From Alphaproteobacteria bacterium (GTDB taxonomy: Bacteria > Pseudomonadota > Alphaproteobacteria > Rhodospirillales > WMHbin7), in contig JADGAX010000001.1 in NCBI GenBank assembly GCA_015231795.1, positions 682,001 through 746,000 of the forward strand: DNA of 64,000 nt. The letters are read 5' to 3'. Within the stretch, counting starts at the first letter, position 1. Every line of letters begins with the position of its first letter. Shown one piece after another: positions 56,882 to 64,000 of the stretch. A program made the translations under genes and the position numbers. The notes beneath the pieces are model-generated. The model had not been told where the DNA came from. It saw only the letters and a program-made list of their open reading frames with translations, and made no database searches.

Positions 56882-58056
56882 CGGTCGATCTCGCCAAATA
56901 CGATGTCGATAGAGCCGATGATGGCCACGATATCGGCCAGCATGTGCCCCTTGCCCATCATTTCGAGGGCCTGCAAATGGGCGTAGCCCGGTGCGCGGAT
57001 CTTGCAGCGATAAGGCCGGTTCGTTCCATCCGACACCAGATAGACGGCGAATTCGCCCTTCGGCGCCTCGACCGCCGTATAGGTTTCCCCGGCGGGAACG
57101 CGCAAGCCCTCGGTGAATAGTTTGAAATGATGGATCAGCGCTTCCATCGAGCGCTTCATCTCGGCCCTGGGCGGCGGGCTGACCTTGCGGTCGTCCACCT
57201 TGGCGGGACCACCCGGCATCTTGGCCAGGCACTGCTTGATGATTTTCACGGACTCGCGCATTTCGACCATGCGCACCAGATAACGGTCATAGCCGTCGCC
57301 ATGCTTGCCAATGGGAATGTCGAAATCCATCTCGGCATAGCTGTCGTAGGGCTGGGCCTTGCGCAGATCCCAGGCGATGCCGCTGGCGCGCAGATTGGGA
57401 CCCGTAAAGCCCCAATCCAACGCCTGTTCTTGCGACACCACGCCGATATCCACCGTGCGCTGCTTGAAGATGCGGTTGTTGGTGACCAGCGTTTCGATGT
57501 CATCGAGAATCTTGGGGAAGGTTTCGGTCCAGGCGCCAATGTCGTCAAGCAGGGCCTGGGGCGTATCGAAGGCCACGCCGCCCGGACGGAAATAATTGGC
57601 GTGCAGGCGAGCGCCGCAAGCGCGCTCGTAGAATTCCATCAGCTTTTCGCGTTCCTCGAACCCCAGCAAGATGGGGGTCATGCCGCCGACATCCATCACA
57701 TAGGCAGTGATGTTCAGCAGATGATTGAGGATGCGTCCGATCTCGCAATACAAGGTGCGGATCATCTTGCCCCTGGCCGGAACCTCGACGCCCATCAGCT
57801 TTTCCACGGCCAGCACGAAAGCGTGCTCCTGGTTCATGGTGCCGACGTAATCCAGGCGGTCGAAATAAGGCGTGGCCTGCAGATAGGTTTTGTTCTCGAT
57901 CAGCTTTTCTGTGCCGCGATGCAACAGGCCGATATGCGGATCGGCGCGTTCGACCACTTCGCCGGTCATGCCCAGCACAAGACGCAGCACGCCGTGCGCC
58001 GCCGGATGCTGGGGGCCGAAATTGACGAAGTAGGTTTGCTCTTCCAGCATGCTCAT
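56878..58056 (-). CDS. nuoD: NADH-quinone oxidoreductase subunit D
   Basis: 392 residues, the 49-kDa subunit homologue related to NiFe hydrogenase large subunits. Typical segments are [18 protein letters not shown] with the conserved His, [14 protein letters not shown] and DIVFGEIDR at the C-terminus. It forms the quinone pocket with NuoB. It is separate from nuoC (not fused as in E. coli), 3 bases downstream of it. Confidence 0.96.
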   Translation of the reverse strand: MSMLEEQTYFVNFGPQHPAAHGVLRLVLGMTGEVVERADPHIGLLHRGTEKLIENKTYLQATPYFDRLDYVGTMNQEHAFVLAVEKLMGVEVPARGKMIRTLYCEIGRILNHLLNITAYVMDVGGMTPILLGFEEREKLMEFYERACGARLHANYFRPGGVAFDTPQALLDDIGAWTETFPKILDDIETLVTNNRIFKQRTVDIGVVSQEQALDWGFTGPNLRASGIAWDLRKAQPYDSYAEMDFDIPIGKHGDGYDRYLVRMVEMRESVKIIKQCLAKMPGGPAKVDDRKVSPPPRAEMKRSMEALIHHFKLFTEGLRVPAGETYTAVEAPKGEFAVYLVSDGTNRPYRCKIRAPGYAHLQALEMMGKGHMLADIVAIIGSIDIVFGEIDR

Positions 58057-58059
58057 CGT

Positions 58060-58659
58060 CTAGCCCTTCGCCTCGCTGCCCTTGTCCGGCTGGACCATGC
58101 CTTCCCAGGGGCTTAACGCATCGAAATTGCGGAATTCCTGCACCAGCTTCACCGGCTCGTAGACGATGCGCTTGGTCTGATCGTCGTAGCGCACTTCGTA
58201 ATAGCCGGTCAGCGGGAAATCCTTGCGCAGCGGATAGCCTTCGAAATTATAGTCGGTCAGGATGCGCCGAAGATCGGGATGACCGTCGAAGGGAATGCCG
58301 TACATGTCGTAGACTTCGCGCTCGAACCAGCCCGCCGTGGAAAAGACGCCGGTCACGGTGGGAACGGCGTCGCCCTCGTCCACCGCCAGCTTCACGCGCA
58401 CACGCTGGTTGTGCTTCATCGACAGCAGATTGTAGACCACCTCGAAACGATGTTCGCGGTCCGGAAAATCGACGCCGCAGATGTCCATCAGCTGCTTGAA
58501 CATGCAGTTCGAATCGTCGCGCAAATAGGTCAGCACGTCGACGACGGCCTGCATGCGCGCCGTCACCACCAATTCGCCGCCGGCCAGATGCACGCCCATC
58601 ACATCGTCTGGAAGCGCCGCCATAATGGTTTGACCCAACTCGTCGATCGGAAGCGTCAT
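58060..58659 (-). CDS. nuoC: NADH-quinone oxidoreductase subunit C
   Basis: 199 residues, the 30-kDa subunit homologue. The signature is [23 protein letters not shown] followed by [13 protein letters not shown]. It begins 12 bases after nuoB. Confidence 0.95.
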   Translation of the reverse strand: MTLPIDELGQTIMAALPDDVMGVHLAGGELVVTARMQAVVDVLTYLRDDSNCMFKQLMDICGVDFPDREHRFEVVYNLLSMKHNQRVRVKLAVDEGDAVPTVTGVFSTAGWFEREVYDMYGIPFDGHPDLRRILTDYNFEGYPLRKDFPLTGYYEVRYDDQTKRIVYEPVKLVQEFRNFDALSPWEGMVQPDKGSEAKG

Positions 58660-58671
58660 CTTGTTTTCCGC

Positions 58672-59196
58672 CTAGCGCAGGAAGGTTCCGGTGCGCCTGA
58701 TCCGCTTCTGCAATTGCAGAATGCCGTAGATCAGCGCCTCGGCGGTGGGAGGGCAGCCGGGAACGTACACGTCCACCGGAACGATGCGGTCGCAGCCCCT
58801 GACGACGGAATAGGAATAATGGTAGTAACCGCCGCCATTGGCGCAGGAACCCATGCTGAGAACGTAGCGGGGTTCTGCCATCTGGTCATAGACCTTGCGA
58901 AGGGCGGGCGCCATCTTGTTGGTCAGCGTGCCCGCCACGATCATCAGATCGCTTTGACGCGGGCTGGGGCGGAAGACCACGCCGAAACGGTCGAGGTCGT
59001 AGCGCGAGCAACCGGCGTGAATCATTTCCACGGCGCAGCAGGCCAAACCGAAGGTCATCGGCCACATGCTGCCGGTTCTGGCCCAGTTGACGGCGGCGTC
59101 CAGGGTGGTGAGCAGGAATCCCTTGTCGGCCACTTCACCGGCGACGGCGGCGGCCAAGGCGTCGGGCGGCGTCTCTTTGGTCAATGTCACTCCCAT
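58672..59196 (-). CDS. nuoB: NADH-quinone oxidoreductase subunit B
   Basis: About 174 residues. The N2 cluster ligands are the tandem Cys in [12 protein letters not shown], then [10 protein letters not shown] and [11 protein letters not shown]. The ATG at 59196 overlaps the nuoA end by ten bases; GTG at 59190 and an ATG at 59217 are alternatives. Confidence 0.95.
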   Translation of the reverse strand: MGVTLTKETPPDALAAAVAGEVADKGFLLTTLDAAVNWARTGSMWPMTFGLACCAVEMIHAGCSRYDLDRFGVVFRPSPRQSDLMIVAGTLTNKMAPALRKVYDQMAEPRYVLSMGSCANGGGYYHYSYSVVRGCDRIVPVDVYVPGCPPTAEALIYGILQLQKRIRRTGTFLR

Positions 59197-59552
59197 TCCA
59201 AAGCGCCCTTCTTCCATTCATAGATGAAGCCGACCGTCAGCACGGCCAGGAAGATCATCATCGACCAGAAGCCGAACAGGCCGACGCTGCCCAGCGAAAC
59301 CGCCCAGGGGAACAGAAAGGCCACTTCAAGATCGAAGATGATGAACAAGATGGAGACCAGATAGAAGCGCACGTCGAACCGGCTGCGCGCGTCAGAAAAA
59401 GGTTCGAAGCCGCATTCGTAGGGCGAGGCCTTCTCGGTGTCGGGCTTTTGGCGGGCGACGACCCAGGATGCGCCGACGGCAATGATGGAGATGGCGATGG
59501 CAATGGCCAGGAAAACAAGGATCGGGAGATATCCCTGGAGCAGATTGTCCAT
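59187..59552 (-). CDS. nuoA: NADH-quinone oxidoreductase subunit A
   Basis: 121 residues, three transmembrane helices. The loop [22 protein letters not shown] with the conserved Cys and [11 protein letters not shown] identify NuoA. The ATG at 59552 has GAGG eight bases upstream; a GTG three codons earlier is less likely. First gene of the 14-gene operon. Confidence 0.95.
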   Translation of the reverse strand: MDNLLQGYLPILVFLAIAIAISIIAVGASWVVARQKPDTEKASPYECGFEPFSDARSRFDVRFYLVSILFIIFDLEVAFLFPWAVSLGSVGLFGFWSMMIFLAVLTVGFIYEWKKGALEWE

Positions 59553-59654
59553 TGCACCCACCTCGAAGCCTTTCCATTTTGGCGCACGCCCTTGCGGCGC
59601 GCCCGTCGCCCTGACCCGTTAACCCAGGCCTAGGGCTTGTCTCCCTGCCCCGGA

Positions 59655-59683
59655 GGTCTAGCAGAGCGGACCCCTGGCGTCAA
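59655..59683 (-). promoter_or_regulatory. Probable sigma70-type promoter of the nuo operon
   Basis: On the - strand TTGACG (59678-59683) and TAGACC (59655-59660) are separated by 17 bases, about 100 bases upstream of nuoA. A very similar pair (TTGACG, TAGACT) lies upstream of hupB. The 210-base gap between nuoA and tRNA-Asp holds no gene. Confidence 0.5.
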
Positions 59684-59771
59684 ACCGTTTTCAAGCCTGT
59701 AACGACAGGAGACGGCTGGGAAACATCGTGCTTCCGCCGTTAAATATCAACAAGTTGTGATGGAGGGTAAA

Positions 59772-59848
<77 letters not shown>

Positions 59849-59919
59849 GTAAAACGGAGGATGGCTGTGTATAGCCTTGCGTCTTCCATGTCAAGGAAGA
59901 GAAAGGGGGGACGCCATAT

Positions 59920-60135
59920 TTAGGCGGGGTGGGTGCCGCCCTCGTCCTCATAGGCGTCCAGCACGTCGTAGGGCAATACCTTTTGCGGAAAATTGATCTG
60001 GGCCTTCAGCCAGTCCACGGCGACCAGCACGGCGCCTTCCTTGTCGCGCGCCTGCACATGCGAGGCCCAGGTCAGATGCCCGCCAGCCACGGAGAAGGCG
60101 AGTTTGACATACCAAGTCTTCAGCGAACCGGACAT
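59920..60135 (-). CDS. Small protein of unknown function
   Basis: 71 residues from the ATG at 60135, which has GGGGA five bases upstream; a TTG twelve bases earlier is less likely. The sequence looks like a small mixed alpha/beta domain (WYVKLAFSVAGG, then AVDWLKAQINF) with an acidic C-terminus. No family is recognised. It lies between the TPR/glycosyltransferase gene and tRNA-Asp. Confidence 0.6.
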   Translation of the reverse strand: MSGSLKTWYVKLAFSVAGGHLTWASHVQARDKEGAVLVAVDWLKAQINFPQKVLPYDVLDAYEDEGGTHPA

Positions 60136-60155
60136 GAGCGTCCCCAAGTTGACAA

Positions 60156-61313
60156 TCAGTTGCGGGGAGAATAACCCCGGACGGCGGCAGAATCCACCCG
60201 TTCGGATAGGGCGGCGGATAATTTGGTCAAAGCGCGTTCCCAGCCCTGGGCGTCGGCCCGGAACAACCGCAGACTGGGATACCAGGAACAGGCGTCGTCA
60301 AGCCCCCAGACCCAGTGCGCCCTGGCGGGCAGCAACACAAAGGCGGGGCGCCCCAACGCCCCCGCCAGATGGGCGATGGCGGTATCGACGCAGATCAGCA
60401 GACCGATTTGCGCCAAGAGAGCGGCGGTGTCCTCAAAATCGGTCATCCCAGCCGACAAGTCGGCAAGCGGCTCTGGGCCGGGCCAATCCGCCGCCTCACC
60501 GCCGGACGCGCCCAATTGCAGGCTGTAAAAAGAGGCATCGGCCGTGTTTGCGACGAACGGAGCCAATTGCGACAGCGACAAGGCCCTCGCCTTCTGGTGC
60601 CGGTCATCCACCCGCCCGCTCCACACCAGCCCAATCTTAAAGCCTGAACCCGGCAACGCCTTGGCCGAAGAAGCCGCCAGATAGGGAGGACGGGGCCTTT
60701 CTTGCCCAAATATCCGCATCCGATAGGCCAAGCTCATCAGCATGACGAAACGGTCGAAGGAGGGCAGCGGCTCTCCCGTGGTCACCACCAGGGCCACGCC
60801 GGGGACCAAGGACAGCAAGCGCTTCAATTCGGGCGGCACGACCAGAACCAATCGGCGGCAACGTTTGGCCGCCAGGGGCAGAAAGCGGGCGAACTGGATC
60901 ATGTCGCCGAACCCCTGCTCGGCCAGCACCAGCAGCGTGCCGTCAAAGGCCTCGCCATCCCAACTTAGTTCAGCCGGTGGATGCCAAGCGGGACGGTTGA
61001 AACTGTCCCAGCGCCGTTCGTAAAGAGCCAGGCCGCGCTCCTCGTCGCCTTGCAGCAACAGAAGATGGGCCAGATTGTAGGCGGCCACGCCCTGGGCCGG
61101 ATCGAGCGCCAAGGCCCGCTCAAGCGCCTGACGGGCCGCTGCGAAGTCGCCGCTTTCGAAGCGGCAGACCCCCAAGGCCGAATGCAGACCGGCATTGTCG
61201 GGATGATGATGGGTCAAGTCATCCAGCAGGCGGACAGCCTCGGAAATTCGCCCCTGCCGCCACAGGGCATGCGCCGCATCGAAACGATCCTGATCGGATG
61301 AACCAGCCGCCAT
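60156..61313 (-). CDS. TPR protein with a glycosyltransferase-like (GT9-type) C-terminal domain
   Basis: About 385 residues. Residues ~10-110 hold three TPRs (ALGVCRFESGDFAAARQALE and AAYNLAHLLLLQGDEERG). Then EQGFGDMIQFARFLP and a later KIGLVWSGR followed by LLICVDTAIAHLAGALGRPAF match the C-terminal domain of GT9/ADP-heptose transferase-like proteins often joined to TPRs. The ATG at 61313 is chosen; an ATG at 61334 directly abuts the tRNA-Val gene. It is probably transcribed with the tRNA. Acceptor and donor are unknown. Confidence 0.72.
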   Translation of the reverse strand: MAAGSSDQDRFDAAHALWRQGRISEAVRLLDDLTHHHPDNAGLHSALGVCRFESGDFAAARQALERALALDPAQGVAAYNLAHLLLLQGDEERGLALYERRWDSFNRPAWHPPAELSWDGEAFDGTLLVLAEQGFGDMIQFARFLPLAAKRCRRLVLVVPPELKRLLSLVPGVALVVTTGEPLPSFDRFVMLMSLAYRMRIFGQERPRPPYLAASSAKALPGSGFKIGLVWSGRVDDRHQKARALSLSQLAPFVANTADASFYSLQLGASGGEAADWPGPEPLADLSAGMTDFEDTAALLAQIGLLICVDTAIAHLAGALGRPAFVLLPARAHWVWGLDDACSWYPSLRLFRADAQGWERALTKLSAALSERVDSAAVRGYSPRN

Positions 61314-61334
61314 ATGTCCCTGGCTTCGACGCAT

Positions 61335-61409
61335 TGGTGGGCGATGAGGGATTCGAACCCCCGGCCCCCTCGGTGTAAACGAGATGCTCTACCGCTGAGC
61401 TAATCGCCC
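61335..61409 (-). tRNA. tRNA-Val (anticodon TAC)
   Basis: 75 bases including an encoded CCA. Acceptor GGGCGAT/ATCGCCC, U8-A9, D arm GCTC...GAGC, anticodon stem TCTCG/CGAGG, loop TTTACAC with TAC at 34-36, T arm with GGTTCGA. Discriminator A73. Confidence 0.97.
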
Positions 61410-61454
61410 TATATGTCCTGACGCGCCACTGTACCCAACTTTTCGAAAATGACA

Positions 61455-61482
61455 ATGCCGGCCGCCCAGGAGCAGCCGGCAT
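61455..61482 (-). terminator. Probable terminator after hupB
   Basis: An 8-bp perfect stem (ATGCCGGC/GCCGGCAT) with a 12-base loop lies 20 bases past the hupB stop on the - strand, followed by TGTCATTTTCG. The T-tract is imperfect, so termination may be partial, with read-through into tRNA-Val possible. Confidence 0.65.
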
Positions 61483-61501
61483 CGTTGAAACGAACAAAAA
61501 A

Positions 61502-61780
61502 TCACTTGCTGTTGACGGCGTCCTTCAGACCCTTGCCGGCCTTGAACTTCGGCTGCTTGGAAGCTGGGATGCTGATGGTCTCGCCGGTGCGCGGATTGCG
61601 GCCTTCCGACTTCGCGCGCTTGGAGACATTGAAGGTGCCGAAACCCACCAGACGCACTTCCTGGCCCTTCTTGAGCGAATCGGTAATGGAATCGAATACG
61701 GCGTCCACGGCCTTGGCGGCGTCGGTCTTGGACAGGCTGGTCTTGGTGGCGACAGACGCCACGAGGTCGTTCTTATTCAC
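61502..61780 (-). CDS. hupB: DNA-binding protein HU
   Basis: 92 residues, the usual size. The helical N-terminus (MNKNDLVASVATKTSLSKTD) and the DNA-contacting arm with GRNPRTGETISIPASK and the intercalating Pro are intact, and the chain ends as expected (FKAGKGLKDAVNSK). HU bends and compacts DNA. It lies directly downstream of lon, as in many proteobacteria, but with its own promoter and terminator. Confidence 0.96.
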   Translation of the reverse strand: MNKNDLVASVATKTSLSKTDAAKAVDAVFDSITDSLKKGQEVRLVGFGTFNVSKRAKSEGRNPRTGETISIPASKQPKFKAGKGLKDAVNSK

Positions 61781-61845
61781 TTAAGGCCCCCTTTGTTGAT
61801 GTCACGAACCAGTCCCGGGAGCGAGACGGGCATTTTGAGGGGCGA

Positions 61846-61875
61846 AGTCTAGACATCAGTTTTTTTCGCCGTCAA
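61846..61875 (-). promoter_or_regulatory. Probable sigma70-type promoter of hupB
   Basis: On the - strand TTGACG (61870-61875) and TAGACT (61846-61851) with an 18-base spacer, about 65 bases upstream of the hupB start. The spacer contains an A-tract of seven. Confidence 0.5.
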
Positions 61876-61982
61876 TGAATCGAATCGTTTTTTCCCCAGT
61901 TTTCTGCGCTTTTCACGGCAATTATGGAAAATTTGTTCGGTTTTCCGCATAAAAACGCCCATGATCGACATGGAACGACCCA

Positions 61983-62021
61983 AAAACAAAACACGGATGC
62001 GCTTGGCGGCGTCATCCGTGT
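61983..62021 (-). terminator. Rho-independent terminator after lon
   Basis: A perfect 9-bp stem (ACACGGATG/CATCCGTGT) followed on the - strand by TTTGTTTTTGG, 27 bases past the lon stop. It separates lon from hupB. The rest of the 268-base gap between them holds the hupB promoter. Confidence 0.88.
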
Positions 62022-62048
62022 CTTGAAAGGTCAGGATCGAATAAGCGG

Positions 62049-64000
62049 TCAGTGCGTAATGACCGCCTGGGATTCCGCTTCTCCGCCCTTCTTCTTTTCG
62101 GCGGCCTTGGCTTCTTCCAACGCCTCGTCCCATTCGATCGGCGCCAGTTCGCGCACCAAGGCGTGCTTCAGAACTTCGTCAACCGTGGTCATGGCCAGGA
62201 TGGTCATTCCCTTCTTCACATTGTCGGGAATCTCGGCCAAGTCCTTTTCATTGTCCTTGGGAATCAGCACCGTCTTGATGCCCGCCCGCAGGGCCGCCAA
62301 CAGTTTTTCCTTCAAGCCGCCGATGGGCAACACACGACCGCGCAAGGTGATCTCGCCGGTCATCGCCACATCCTTGCGCACCGGCACGCCGGTTAACGCT
62401 GAAACGATGGCGGTGCACATGGCCACGCCCGCCGAAGGTCCGTCCTTGGGTGTCGCGCCCTCGGGCACATGCACATGGATGTCGCGCTTGTCGAAATAAG
62501 GCGGCTTGATGCCCAGCGAGACCAGTCGTGAACGCACGTAAGAGCGCGCCGCCTGCACCGATTCCTGCATCACGTCGCCCAGCTTGCCGGTATGCGACAC
62601 CGCACCCTTGCCGGGCATGACGACGGCTTCGATGTTCAAAATCTCGCCGCCCACTTCCGTCCAGGCCAAGCCGGTCACCACGCCGACCAGATCGTGATCT
62701 TCCAACTCGCCATAGCGGAATTTGCGCACGCCCGCGTACTTCTCAAGGTTCTTGGGCGAAACGCGAACCTGCTTCAAATTCTTGACCAGGATGTCGCGGG
62801 TCGCCTTGCGGGTGAGATTCGCCAATTCGCGTTCAAGGTTGCGCACGCCGGCTTCCCGCGTGTAATAGCGGATGACGTCGCGCAGGCCTTCCTCGGTGAT
62901 GCTCCATTCGCCCTTTTTCAGCCCCGCCGCCTTGATCTGCTTGGGGATCAAGTGACGATGCGCGATCTCGACCTTCTCATCCTCGGTATAGCCGTGGATG
63001 CGGATGATCTCCATGCGGTCAAGCAAGGGCTGCGGCATATGCAGCGTGTTGGCGGTGGTGACGAACATCACCTCCGACAGGTCGTAATCGACCTCGAGAT
63101 AATGGTCGTTGAAGGTGTTGTTCTGCTCGGGGTCCAGCACCTCAAGCAGCGCCGACGACGGATCGCCCCGCCAGTCCTGGCCCAGCTTGTCGACCTCGTC
63201 CAGCAGGAACAGCGGGTTCGAGGTCTTGGCCTTCTTCATGCCCTGGATCACCTTGCCCGGCATCGAGCCGATATAGGTGCGCCGATGGCCGCGGATTTCC
63301 GATTCATCGCGCACGCCGCCCAGGCTCATGCGCACGAAATTGCGCCCCGTCGCCTTGGCCAGCGATTTGCCCAGCGAGGTCTTGCCGACGCCCGGCGGGC
63401 CGACCAAGCACAAGATGGGTCCCTTGACCGAATTGGTCCTGGCCTGCACGGCCAGATATTCCAAGATGCGCTCCTTGACCTTGTCCAGCCCGTAATGTTC
63501 GGCATCGAGAATCTTGGAAGCGGCCTTGATGTCGTGCTTGATCTTGGTGCGCTTCTTCCAGGGGATCGACAGCATCCAGTCCAGATAGTTGCGCACCACC
63601 GTGGCTTCTGCCGACATCGGACTCATGCTTTTCAGCTTCTTCAGTTCGCCCAGGGCCTTTTCCAGGGCCTCCTTGGACAGCTTGGTCTTCTTGATGCGTT
63701 CCTCGATCTCGCCAGCTTCGTCCTTGGCTTCCTCGCCCTCGCCCAGCTCCTTCTGAATCGCCTTCAACTGCTCGTTCAGGTAATATTCGCGCTGGGTCTT
63801 CTCCATCTGGCGCTTGACCCGGTTGCGGATCTTGCGCTCGACCTGCAGCATGCCGATCTCGGCTTCCATATAGCCGAAGACGCGCTCCAGCCTTTCCGGC
63901 ACCGACACGGTTTCCAAAAGCTCCTGCTTCTCGGAAATCTTCAGCGCCAGATGCGAGGCCACGGTATCGGCCATCTTGCTGGTGTCTTCGATCTGGTTCA
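62049..64000 (-). CDS. lon: ATP-dependent protease Lon (C-terminal ~650 residues; start beyond the right edge)
   Basis: The frame stays open to base 64000, so the N-terminal substrate-binding domain is cut. The visible part has the coiled-coil region ([20 protein letters not shown]), Walker A GPPGVGKT, Walker [11 protein letters not shown], and the C-terminal protease with catalytic Ser in PKDGPSAG and Lys in [10 protein letters not shown]. It degrades misfolded and regulatory proteins. The C-terminus has a short charged tail ([16 protein letters not shown]). The downstream terminator shows lon and hupB are separate units. Confidence 0.96.
   Translation of the reverse strand, partial: NQIEDTSKMADTVASHLALKISEKQELLETVSVPERLERVFGYMEAEIGMLQVERKIRNRVKRQMEKTQREYYLNEQLKAIQKELGEGEEAKDEAGEIEERIKKTKLSKEALEKALGELKKLKSMSPMSAEATVVRNYLDWMLSIPWKKRTKIKHDIKAASKILDAEHYGLDKVKERILEYLAVQARTNSVKGPILCLVGPPGVGKTSLGKSLAKATGRNFVRMSLGGVRDESEIRGHRRTYIGSMPGKVIQGMKKAKTSNPLFLLDEVDKLGQDWRGDPSSALLEVLDPEQNNTFNDHYLEVDYDLSEVMFVTTANTLHMPQPLLDRMEIIRIHGYTEDEKVEIAHRHLIPKQIKAAGLKKGEWSITEEGLRDVIRYYTREAGVRNLERELANLTRKATRDILVKNLKQVRVSPKNLEKYAGVRKFRYGELEDHDLVGVVTGLAWTEVGGEILNIEAVVMPGKGAVSHTGKLGDVMQESVQAARSYVRSRLVSLGIKPPYFDKRDIHVHVPEGATPKDGPSAGVAMCTAIVSALTGVPVRKDVAMTGEITLRGRVLPIGGLKEKLLAALRAGIKTVLIPKDNEKDLAEIPDNVKKGMTILAMTTVDEVLKHALVRELAPIEWDEALEEAKAAEKKKGGEAESQAVITH

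Overview
The window is high-GC, densely coded DNA from an alphaproteobacterium, most likely a member of the Rhodospirillales (Magnetospirillum-like). This is inferred from three things: a complete 14-gene nuoA-N operon followed by birA, coaX, RNase J and methylmalonyl-CoA epimerase; a short prolyl-tRNA synthetase next to lolC-lolD; and the lon - hupB - tRNA-Val - tRNA-Asp - nuo arrangement. No CRISPR array, insertion sequence, prophage or rRNA gene was seen.

Bases 1-24.7 kb hold a type IV pilus system of the MSHA (mannose-sensitive haemagglutinin) type. On the + strand, cut by the left edge, are a Cys-rich lectin-like exported protein, a prepilin-like protein, a lytic transglycosylase with TPRs, and the retraction ATPases PilT and PilU. 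Converging on them from the right is one long - strand run. In transcription order it reads mshN, mshM, prepilin peptidase, secretin mshL, an ABC-2 permease, a membrane-anchored protein of unknown function, a membrane-bound AraC-type regulator, the major pilin, a TPR-GT41 (SPINDLY/OGT-type) glycosyltransferase, mshE, mshG, a PilM-PilN-like fusion, MshJ- and MshK-like proteins, and an ABC ATPase. The ABC ATPase and its probable permease sit about 12 kb apart in the same run, which suggests a pilus-dedicated ABC exporter like PilGHI of Myxococcus. The glycosyltransferase gene directly after the pilin gene suggests O-glycosylated pilin.

Bases 25.1-30.5 kb are a branched-chain amino acid transport operon (livH, livM, livG, livF, a small membrane protein, and a periplasmic binding protein), closed by a palindromic element and a strong terminator. 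A ParE/RelE-type toxin-antitoxin pair and an MFS transporter follow.

Bases 32.3-44 kb carry a housekeeping block on the - strand (lolD, lolC, proS; then tag, mce, rnj, coaX). It is split by accessory genes at 35.6-40.5 kb: a glycosyltransferase, a polytopic membrane protein, a VapBC pair with a clear palindromic operator, a radical SAM/SPASM enzyme co-transcribed with a secreted coiled-coil protein, and a gene-free stretch with possible RNA structure. panD, with an unusual C-terminal extension, sits on the + strand between birA and coaX, so two steps of CoA biosynthesis lie side by side.

Bases 44.6-59.6 kb are birA and the full respiratory complex I operon on the - strand. Bases 59.7-64 kb carry tRNA-Asp(GTC), a small unknown protein, a TPR/glycosyltransferase-like protein, tRNA-Val(TAC), HU, and the C-terminal part of Lon, which runs off the right edge.
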